Below are positions 24,449-36,200 of a DNA stretch of 64,000 nt, piece by piece. The stretch's first letter is position 1. Every line of letters starts with the position of its first letter. A program made the translations under genes and the position numbers. This DNA is from Tubiluchus corallicola (Eukaryota; Priapulida; Priapulimorpha; Priapulimorphida; Tubiluchidae). The notes below the pieces were generated by a model. That model saw only the letters and a list, made by a program, of their open reading frames with translations, had not been told where the DNA came from and searched no databases. The stretch lies in assembly GCA_030141605.1 (NCBI GenBank), contig JAQGDQ010000493.1, positions 1 to 64,000 of the forward strand, written 5' to 3'.

Positions 24449-27252
24449 CTGCTGTATTTTTTTGTAGATTACTTATAAATATAAAATCCATAGGAACACA
24501 TCAATAACATATCATCACATTCAGTACCTTAATACAGCTCTGTAATTACTAATATTCTTTTTAATATTTCTTATTTATAAAGTTGTATACTATTAGTATT
24601 ACTAAGATTTAGCAATTGACTTCCAAAACTAATGTCATGATTGTCATTGACCGAATATCTCAAAACTTGATAATTGATCAGCATACTTACTTTTGTAAAC
24701 GGGCTGCCTATTAAAAGAATGTACGCCTCAAAGCACCACAAAATATTCCTTTTTAATCTAGAAGCACTTTTTTTTAATAAATTGCCTTTACGAAAATTGA
24801 AAGTCAAGCATGCATAATAGCACGTTGCCTTATTATTTCAGTTATGCTTCAAAAGAGGGCGCTTTATAACTCTAAGTACCCGTGCTTTGAAGATACAGGA
24901 TCCCAGAGTGTGAAAAGCGTGCATTGCCTACTACCAAAGTATACACAATAAAGTAGGGAAACTCCTTCTGCGCAGTAGTTCGCGCAGTTAGTGTCGCCCT
25001 AGCGGCTATTCAGCGCAGTTGTCAGGTACGCAACAGCGCAGGCTGTGGGTACTGTAGCAGATGAATTGATGAGACCATCAAAACCAGCCCGGTTAACAGG
25101 CGCTCATAAATTGCTCAGCAGTGAGTTGCAAAAACACAAAAAGATATCTTTTTAAATTTCGCAACGATGCAGCCAGGTAATTAAAATAAAATGTTAATTA
25201 TAACACAGTTTTGAAACTTTGGTTACTAGTTAAATATTTTGTACGCTAAGCAAAGACTGCAAGGCCTACATCTCTCTTTGACGATTTATAGCAGCTGTTA
25301 TCTTTTTGAATATTATTTAAAGTAAGCATAAGGCGTTAAGAATAATTTGTAGTTAAAATAAAAATTATTATAATCATATCTCATAAAAATTAATAGGCTT
25401 ATTTACAAAAGAAGTTAAGAAAGTTGATCAAAAGAAAGAATACCTGGCTCATGTAGTATTCGATTTCTGGAGAAATATTTTTTCTAAAAAACATTTCTAT
25501 TTCATATGTTCTTATCAGGAAATATAACTTGAAGATATATTAGGCCTGACTTTCATGTGTAATACCTTTCATAGAAAAAAATCGATTTTTTCAGAAGAGC
25601 AAATAATTTTCCAGAACATAACTTAATCTAAACATCTGCATGTTTTGTTAATTCCAAGTTAAAAAATGTTTACAAAGCATATAATAATACATTGGCCTTT
25701 GTTATGAGTTGGAGTTAGTTATAAAATTACGTTGAACAAGCAGAGATGTATTTACGACATTGCTCCTCTTTTTTATTATCAGTCAACAAAAAATAACTGA
25801 AGGAAACATCAGAGCTGTCATCCTAAGCATCCGACATAACTTCCAACTCTATAACAACCAACTAACTATGTCAAAACCTAGTTAAAGAATTCAGGCGAGA
25901 AGCATAAATTAGAATCTGCACGCGTGTCATAATACCTTATAATATCATGTGCAGACATTACTTATATTTGGCCTAATTTTTTAAGATTCAGTTAGGCTTA
26001 CATCAAAATAAATGTTCATTAAATACAGTTTGCTTACGTGTAAAAAATGTACTTGTATAATGTTCTTTTGTTTTGTTTATTAATTAGACTCTAGTATTAT
26101 TTTAATGCATGTACTTTGCAGCTTGATTCAGTTCCCTATTTGAAAGTTCTGTTTGGCTAGCTTGCTTTTCATTTTATTTAGTTTGTTTTTTATTATTTTT
26201 ATTTAGTATTATTGTTATTATTTTGCATGTTTTTCTTTTGCTAATAGGTACCATTACGACCTTTGTTACTTTATTAGTAAGGTATAAATCAATTTAAATG
26301 AAATTATTCATTCATCGCCGCCTATATCAAAATCGTAATTACATATTAAGTTTTCCTCATGTTTCCTTGCTGTTCATTACATCTTTTACTTTATTTCAAA
26401 ATTATTTCAATATTTATATCAAAATCGTAATTCCATATTGTGTTTTTCTTATGTTTCCTTGCTATTATTACATCATTTACTTTATTACATCAATTTCATT
26501 GAGTCATCTACAAAAGCACGCATATCTTTAATAATTTTTTCATTTTCATTTAAGTAAGGTGAGTGTGTTAATGACCGTATGGTCGTACACTCACCTCACA
26601 CTACTCAAATTATTTTATTTATTGTTTATTTATGTGTACAATATTGTATTTTGATGTGTGAAATAAAATTCATAGTTCATAGTTCCGTCTTTCTATTAAC
26701 TCTCTCTCTCTCCCCCTCTTTCTCTCTAAGAGAGGGGGGGAGAGAAAAATCAATAAATCAATGAAAAATGCATTACTTCTTTACATAGCAGGCAGCCCAT
26801 CACGCAGTCAGCTAGCCTCTTTCCTCAGGAAAAACAATAAAATTTTACTTACAAGAAAACTGAACAGGCATTTGCAAGTACATATTACAAACTTATTGCT
26901 ACAATTTTTTTCCTTTTCATGAAATGTTTTCAGTTTTTTTAAACTAATAATTGCTTTTAATTGAGATATACTTCTTTTATTAACAACGCAAAAGTGATTT
27001 TGGCTTATCAAAATTGCACGTATGCCAACACTACTGGTGAACTTAATAATATTATTATTACAGTCAATGCGGCGCTCCAAATTTTTCACTGAATGGCCGT
27101 TTGATGCCGCCAGCATAGCCGCTAATCGCAAAAAGGAAATACGTAACATTAGGCGGTTTTCGTCACTTCCTCTTTGTACACTTTGCTACTGCAGTAGTAA
27201 CTGAACGCGTGCTTTTTTGTGTATTTTCATTTTCGAAGTCTTTCCGCGTGGA
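24449..27252. promoter_or_regulatory. SAMM50-FPGS head-to-head intergenic region
   Basis: The two genes diverge, so this stretch should hold both promoters. A CpG-richer island (24960-25175, several GCGC/CGC words) could be the SAMM50 5' end. A second G/C-richer patch (27060-27200) lies just before the FPGS first exon. Between them are A/T-rich sequence, a LINE-like 3' hairpin at 26550-26690 and a short CT/GA microsatellite at 26700-26745. I see no coding exon. Promoter assignment is inference. Confidence 0.4.
26550..26690 (+). repeat. LINE-like 3'-end hairpin (divergent copy)
   Basis: AGGTGAGTGT pairs with ACACTCACCT around a TGACCGTATGGTCGT loop-stem, followed by an A/T body, GTGAAATAAAATTCATAG and a second TTCATAG unit. 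The arrangement of hairpin, body, AATAAA and short repeated tail is shared with the copies near 29357 and 51832. Confidence 0.45.
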
Positions 27253-30200
27253 ATGGAAAGGATTCTTTTCAGGACTTTCAGAAGTTTCTCTCAACAGTTC
27301 TATCATATTGTCAAAATGCACACAAAATCATACGAGGTGAGTATTTCACAGAATTGCAGTTGGTTATTATTATGATAATTTTAAACCACTGGACCGAATC
27401 AAAACTAAAGTAAAGTAAGAAACGCGTGCAAAATGTGTGATATAAGTAACAGGAATCAGTTACTTCCAATGTGCATTACTTTACACATAACGTTTACGAA
27501 GTTGAAACATTAATGTTCAAAAGGTTGAATACTTAAATGAATGTATAATCATCTTTCGGCGCTATTACACTTTCGCACCGCCTAGCTTTTTCTAGGTTAT
27601 TACTAGTTTTTAGGCTCGTAAGTCATCATTCTATTATTCTTACGTCATCAGTGAATGTTTCCGCTAATCTAATTGTAATTTAATAATATATTTAGGTATA
27701 ATTACCAATAATTACGCTGTATTCACAGTTCTACACCTATACAGGGCGTATCGCCACCTTGTTTGTGTGTGTAGTCACGTGACGAATTTCGTACTAGTTT
27801 ATGCATTATCAGGGCCTAGCTTAAAAGGCACGTGACACACTTTCATCTTCACCGCATTTACGAAATAAAGAAAAAACCTTTACTTTTTTTATAATCTAAT
27901 AGTAATAATACTGCAGTAATAAATAAAATTAATGATAAATAACTGCAGTGGTCTAAAATAATTTCCCGCGATACGATACAAACTACCGTAGCTGCAACCC
28001 TAATAATCATAAATTATGCGAAGAAACTAAAAATACAGGTTAAGGGTCACATACGTCACTGCGCGAGAGCGATTGCGCATCAGTGGTGTAAACACGGTTA
28101 TTCACGTGCAGCTTTTAATGGCGGCTGTAGGTAAGTAATGCATGATTTTAATCTGATTTTAATCTGGACTTATAAAGCGCAAGAAGCAATAATATTATGG
28201 GAATCTGGTGTATATTACGCCTGTTGGTCTGCTTTCTGGCCTGCAGGCGTGAAAACAACCAATAGGCCAGGAAAAGCTAGGCGGTGCGAAAGTGTAATAG
28301 CGCCCATCTTTCTATAACCCTGTTTTATGTTCCTTATGCACGAGGCTATCAAAGTTAAAGCCATAACAAATGCAAACAGTAATGGGATAGCTTCAAAAGT
28401 GGGTATTATCAGTAAAAACATGTGAAAAATGTTACTTCAAAAAACGGGAATCAGTTATTTCCAATACATATACATTACACATTACAATGACAAATTTTAC
28501 TATCGCCAGTATCAGTAAATAAAATGGTGTACAAGGATGCAACTAGTTTAACTTATCACTTAGCAGTCATTGTGCTCTTCTATGGGCTTCTAATGTTGAT
28601 TTATTTGTGGTTCCGGCAAAAAGCTTACAATCTCTGTTCTTTGAGATGCATCTTTATGTATTTTTTCAGCTCAAACTTCCATAACATTTTTCTAGGTGGT
28701 TTTAACTTGTGAAAGAAGCCGGAATTTAGGTTGAAAATCTCAAAATATGAGAAATCAAAAAGTTATAAAATGATGAGCCTTATATAGGCCTATACATAAT
28801 GCTGCAAATTATATTAAAAATGCATTATAATTAATATAAACAAATATGATATTTACAAAAAAGCATTCAATCCTGATGGAAAAAAGTTGAAAGTTTCTCA
28901 AGCAGCTGTTTGTCGCTTGGTTTGTCTCAATGTCTAACATCATGAAGCTAAGTAAAAAAAATTGAATTTTGGCAATGTCGGCAGTTCTTTTGTATATCCT
29001 TAATATTTATGTAATCATCAATGCTAATCTTAAAGAATTTTAAGATAAGTTTGCTTTCAACTCTTTTCTTCGTGACTAACAATACTTGTTTACCCACTTT
29101 TGCTAGCTACAAGTGAAAAAATTTTTTCTTTCTTTCTCTGGTTATAGGTCCTAATCATAATAATAATTTTAAATACATAAAGTTTAATTTAATATTTAAA
29201 GAGAGTCACGTTTGTCTCTTCTTTCCCATTATTGAACATTATTTTATTAGAAACTAACACTTTTGTATCATAATTCAATCAACAATCGTCATAAATGCAA
29301 AATCTGATCATTTTTAATTACTTGGTACATGCGCATTAATTATATTAGTAACAATTCTGAGAGGGTGGCTGACCTCGATAACTCATAGTTCTTTCGTCAC
29401 CCTTTCACCACTAATCAATAATTACTTTTGCACTTTATATTATTGTATATTGCACAGATTTATAAATCACTTAGTTATGTATTCTGCTATTTTAAAAACG
29501 GCGATAAACTAATAAGCTTACTTATTTACTTACTCACATCGCCTGTACTGAGTGCACATTAAGTTTATGTATCTCTCTTGCATCATGCTTAGCTCAATGT
29601 TGAAATGCCTTTGATTAACAAATGGAGTAGAACTTTCTTAGCTTACCCACAGACCAAAGCTAGGTAACTTAATTAGTTGTTAGTTAAGTAACATAACATT
29701 CTCTGTACTTCTTCCTCTTAACTTTAGGAATTTTAACTTTGCCCATTAAGCAGTATACATACTACCTATTTCCAAGTGCCATATGGGTTGTGTTGCTCGA
29801 CTTTGACGACTTTTTCTTGCAGGAGGCGATTCGAGCACTTAACGCTTTGCAGACAAATGCACAAACCTTGGAGAAGATTCGCAGGGAAGGTGGCCGCAAT
29901 AGAGACATGAAGATTCCTGATACGATTCGATTTGCAGAGCGTGCTGGCGTCACTGTAAGTTCATATGCATTTTTAAATAATTCGGAAATGGCACCAGAAA
30001 AAGCCGAGGCTGTTGACAGAAATGTATCAATGGTTAAGATGAATCACCGTTTGTACTGGCAATTCCTGAGCCAGTCTACGCAGATCAGATACACCCTAAT
30101 TTCAATTTTGTTTAACAGAATGTCAAATTATCCAATAAATAATGAATTTATAAGACATTCCTTAATTTGCTAAATGTTTTTGGAGACAAGGCCAAAATTC

Positions 30201-33200
30201 TGCATGATTATTTAGTAAAATGGTTTAGGAATGCTATAGCTGGCACATTTAGTTTTACTGATGACTATTGCCTTATTAGCTATGTTAAATGTGGAACAAA
30301 AATGCATTCTGCTATTGCTATCTATTTATCTATCTGTCTGAGTATATACATATACTCGTACAAAACTATTTCTTTTAATAACGTTTGTGACCTGAAAATT
30401 TCAGAACATGGTGATAATTTAGGTTTTTAGAGACATAACAATTGAATTTAAGGCTTCACTACTAATGTGTGTGCACTTCGGATATCCGGGTCACGGCTGT
30501 GGAGTCGGAGTCGGTAGCAAATTTATTGCTAAAGGAGTCGGCGTTGGGACTCGGGTGTACACTTATTGTTAGAGGAGTCGGTAAAATAGACAAGCTATGA
30601 CTCCAGTTACTTTAAAAACATTTATAAGAAGCAGCCTGATTATTCACTTGGTAGTAATGAAATGCTAAATATTCAGAACACTACAAACTGTTATTTGGAG
30701 GCTGAAGTCGAAGTTAGGGTTCTTAAAATTTTCGGAGTCTGATTCGGGGAGTTGGACCTTCTAAAATTCTAGGAGTCGGGAATTTAATGTGCTCACTCAA
30801 GCTAATCACGAGTTCAGGTGTTATTTACTAATGTAATAACCTTGGCATACTGTCTACCTGTGCAGAGAATGCATATGTACACAGCATAAACTACACCTAC
30901 AAGGTTTCGTGTACTTTGCTATCTCTGCATATTTAGGTTGATCATAGCCGATTGTAAGCCTATGGTTTGGAAATTTTCCATTTGATCATAGCTCTGTACC
31001 AGATAACATAATTACGATATTACTGGTGAAATTGCTGTGTTCAGCGGCTGTTGTATTTGCTAGTACTTTTTAATAAAGCTTTTGTACAACCAGTGCCCCT
31101 AGTTTATGGAAATTAGTCCATGAAGATCAGTTACTTTATCAGTCAAAATCTATGACACTAACCTTGTCGTACTGTTATAGTTTTACTACTTGTCAGTCTG
31201 TATCAAAGAGCAACTGTTCACTGCTTAAACATAGCAGGTCTTCGTGTACCAAAAATAACACTTAAAAATATATTTTAAATTATACCTAGTCTTTCTTTCT
31301 AAAATAATTATACAACTACTTTTGCATTTAATTTTTACACAACATTCGGCACACTACAAAACAGTATTCAGCATGCAACTACAGGACCTACTTCAGCTGA
31401 CTGTGGCAGGACAAGAATCTAGTTTTACGTATAACCAAAAATAACTCTCTAGAATCAAAGCCATATGCATTCTCCCTTATCAGGACAAAAAGACTTAGGC
31501 AGATAAAATTTTGCAGAAGTGACTTTCCCAGTAATCACCTATACATTTACTGGTCAGGCCAAGCATTGCTTTTCTTTGGCTGTCAAGCACATACCATAAC
31601 CACATGGCTATTTCTCTCCTTATCTTACTGATTCTAAAATGTTGGCAGTGGTGACGTGACGATGAAAGCTACAACAATAGTGGTGAGTGGTAACCCATCA
31701 AAATGCTTTCCAAAAAAAGCAAACTATTATGAATAATTTTGACTGACACTTCGTATTTTTGAGCCTGCACAAAGTAAATTTTACACAAATAAATGCCTGA
31801 GAGTGGCCTAAAAGAGGGCGAATACTCCCGGCTGGCAGTGTAGTGTAAAAAATCCATTGAATTCATTGATTTTAGTCAGTGACGCTAAGAGGCTTTGCTT
31901 AGATTTTCTTCCTGCTAGATCTGCTCACAAAGACTCCCATGACTGCAATAAATAATGTTGAGTCCAAGTTGTACAAATATGACATAGATCATTGAACAAA
32001 AGTTTATGACAGCTGAACAGAAATGTCCAGTCCATCTCTAACTTGAACGGACATGGGCAACAGAAATTAAACAACGAGTCTTAAATCTGTCATTAGAATA
32101 AGAATATCAAGAGACATATTGGAATAAAATATAGACAGGTCTAACTTTTAGTTTTTCCTTGCAGTTAATGTAAAATAAGCTTCAGCGAAAACAACATGAT
32201 TTTTGTATCTTCTGAGAGGGATGACTTGAATGACTGTTTGTTGTTTCTAACTATACTGAGACATTTATGCTAATTTATGTTTTTTAGTAAATTTTTAATT
32301 CTGAATTTTAATTATTTATAGATGGATGATGTAGATGAGTTGGAAATCATACATGTCAGTGGTACGAAGGGCAAGGGCTCAACCTGTGCATTCACAGAAA
32401 GCATTTTGCGCAAGTTTGGTTACAAAACAGGCTTGTATACGTGAGTATATTTTCCAAAAAAGTGAAAACACATTTAATTAGCTTATTGATTATTTTTACT
32501 TTATTTGAGTTTCAGTAGATTTGTATATCACAGTTGGCGTGATGCGATTTAGTTCACCGTGTGACACACAGGATAATAGAAATCGTATCATGATCATGGA
32601 TATCGAGATATTGCATTGATCTTTTTCACAGTTTGAGCGATTGATGATGATTGTGGAAAGGTCAGAGGTTAAGTGAACTAGACAATGCATATGTGTTCAC
32701 TTGACAATGCCTTGTAACCCATGCTACTGTAACAGTAACAGTTTATGTTTTGTCTTTTCTGTTATTTTATTTTATGCGAATTGTTGCTGCTATTTTAGAT
32801 AAGGCAGCTTTCACATAAGAATAACATGTTAGTTTAAAACTATGCAGCATTAATTACTCAAACAATTTAATGTTTTTTACTTAGTTAGACGTTACGCACA
32901 TGTCACATGGCGGTTGTAGTTAAGACGTGTTGCTATGATACACTTAACCTTTGACCTACAGCAACTGCGCCTGCACACAACGAAACTGTGAAAAGCTTAT
33001 TAAACACAAACATACCACATGCCTCTTAATGTCTTGTGCTAACTTAGTGAATATTAAAACCAATATATAAATTTTCTACGGAATATAACAGTCAAATCTT
33101 AAGCTGCAGTAGTGGGAAAAGTTCAAGTACCGGTTAGGATACTAAGTATAATTTCTATATTCATTACTGTTGAATGGTTCTACATTTTCATTTTGTCAAA

Positions 33201-36200
33201 AGCAAAACGTATATACTTTAACACGTACAATAATGCCAAAGCATTTCTGATAATTAAATAATACATGTAGGTTAAAAACTTAATTAAGGGCAGGCATCAC
33301 TAACTAGTGATAACATTACAATTGAAAATAATTTGCAACGGCACAGATATCCCATAAACGTGTTGCACATGCTTGCGAAAGTGGAAATTGAAGTGCGCTA
33401 CTACTGTACAACATTCAATGTGATATACAAAAGCTTGACAAATTATAATTTTAAAATTAAATTTTTAAGTTTACTGTTGAGTGTGAGCTGTCGAATGTGT
33501 GCACTACATCACAAATGAACAACTCTGAACTGAGAGCTACAGTACCTCCCTTTTGTGCAATGCATTTCTGAGATGCAGGCACTAGTACACATGTAACGTG
33601 CGAATGTCGAAATGCATGTAACAATGAAGAACTAGACACAGAAATGCCTAATTGCCATTCTGTGGTAAAAATTCTTTCACGTAAGCCGTGTTTGGAAAAA
33701 ATAGTGTGTGCCCTTTCAGTATTTTGATGGCTGATTGTTTTGAGCTAAAATTTTAGATTGGGTCTGGTTTTCCTTTAACCCACGCACCTGGAGTGGCTAG
33801 TTGCTGAAAATGTTTTTTTTTTGTAAATGAATTTGTTGCTTTGCTAACAAGTTTCAAGTTTTTGTTGACTTCTGTATACAGAGTGAATACAGTGCTTGGG
33901 CCTAAATTTATCTTGCATACTCTGTTGAGAGCACTTTAGCCTGAGGTAAAAACTTCATTTGCAAATTTGAAATCCTTTCCTGCAAGTTTGCCAAAACGTT
34001 TGGCACGTACCAAGTGGCATGATATTATTTTTGATACAGTATTTTTTACATTTTAATTATTCTCAGAAGGGCTTTCTGGAAGTGATTTGCCCCCGCATTA
34101 TAGAAAAAACAAAAAGAATAGATAAAGACTGGCATAACCATTAAAAAGAGCATTTAATTTTACCTTGATATCCAAAGTCGCCATTATTTACAGTTCCGAG
34201 GGCCATAAACAGACATAGGGTGGCTTAGTTTAGTGGTGGCAAGCTCGCTTCTCATCCAGAAGGTGGTGAGTTCAACTTCCAAGCGAGTCATACGGCTGTT
34301 TGTTCGACCAAGCACGCGGGTTTATCGAATAACATGCAGATAATAATAATTGGGACCATCTTGAAAATAAGTATTAAGTTGCTTAATGTGTTACGCCTGG
34401 ATTATGTCCTAAACGCAATTATTATTATTATCGAGAACTTGATTGGTTGTGTATCTTCTGCTTTATGATTTTAAAGAAATTAGAGTAAAATGTTGTTTTT
34501 CAATTGTTTATTTCGCACGAAATATTATTTCTGACAATTAAGTTTTAACGCAGCTAGAAAAATTGATGAATTTAGTTTCAGTGTTGTTGTCAGATCTGTA
34601 TGTTGTTCATAGCTGTGTATAATAAAACAGTGAACTAAGGATTAAAGCGTTATGGTGGACAATAATTATTGCACATGATTAAATGATGAGAAGTTATGTT
34701 AAAAATGGCAAGTCATGAGTTAGTAGATGACAGTAAAAACTACTTGTAAAGAAACAATATTTTAGTTCACTTAGTTTTAATGTTTCACATATTACAATTT
34801 ATACAACTAATTGCTGTGCAGAGTTAAATGGGAAAGAAATACTGTCCTACATTATAGTTGTTCTTCCAGGGAGAAATTTCCTAAACAAGCTTATGCTGCC
34901 CTGGAAAAACACATTTACAGAATCATTTTGTGACTAATTACCAAATTAATGGACTCTGTAAACTGGTTATTCACATGGCTTTAATCATGGCCTAAAACAT
35001 TTGCTATACTTTGTACAGCAAAATGTTAAATAATTACTTTCATTCAGAAAACTATTTGCTGCAATAGGTACAATTCATGTAGTTTTTTCAATGGGAATGG
35101 TGTCGTGACTCAATTAAAAGGATGCATTAAAAAGAAATATTGTAATAATTAAATTATCCATAATTGGCAAATAAATGTAACTTCAAAATGGAATTTATTG
35201 CTTAACGGTTTCGAACCAAGCTGTTCGTTATCTATGTATCTAAAACAAAGAAATTTGCCAGAACTTAGTAACAACATCGAAATACAATTCAGTAGTTATT
35301 AGCCAAAAAATATATGGTATAATATTATATGGATAATTTAACAATTTGCCTTACAGACTACATAATTATCCTGTTTGGTATGAAACTCCGCAAACAAACA
35401 AAGTACATGTATTAAATTACATTTCGATGTTGTTTCCAAATTCTGGTAATTTTCATTGTTTTAGATACCTTGATAATGAACAGTTTAGTTTGAAATTGGC
35501 TGGCAATTAATTCCATTTTGATGAAATAATTAAATTATCAAAAATATTGCCATTTATATCTACTTGTGATTATTTTTAATTACAGCTGGGCTACAGTGGC
35601 GTCGTGCTATAGGGGCCCGGGGGGCCTGCCCCCCCCCAATTGTTTACAAAATGTCAAAAATTTTAAGGGTTTCGGCGGCTTGCAATGAGACCAATAAGGT
35701 GTAAAATTTTGAGGAACGGTGAAATCTCCCACTGTAGCATGATATTCGATTATATATACACATAGGTATTATTACTGATTGAATCTAATGTCAAGATGGA
35801 GAAAGTCAAGACTCTTTTCACCTTCTACATGGCTGATCTCGATGAAGAAACCCTCGAGTTGGAGTACCGCTTGTTCACTCATGCTGTTGCTGCAGACTGT
35901 TCCTGAACATGTCAACACAAACTGCATTCACTCAGTAGTCAGTATACTGTTGTATGACTTCTTCTGGACTGGACAAACTTTACCCAATGATCTCCATCGC
36001 ATACCAGTTGATTCTGACTCTGTCCGTTATGTCTTGCTCTTGTGAGAGATCCTTTTCTGCTCTTAAATTTGTCAAGAATGCTCTCCGCAGTACAATGAGT
36101 CAGTCACGACTGAGTGACCTGATGATCCTTGCAGTTGAGGCTGAGAAAGCAAAGAAGTCTGTGGTTGAGCTCTTCTGGAGTGATGTTCTGAGTCGTTAGT

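Noticed and set aside
28111-28133. ATGGCGGCTGTAG followed by GTAAGT as a possible FPGS first exon
   Set aside because: The strong donor is in phase 1, whereas the next FPGS exon needs phase 0, and the segment lies inside a transposon with clear ends. The exon at 27253-27336 fits phase and sequence.
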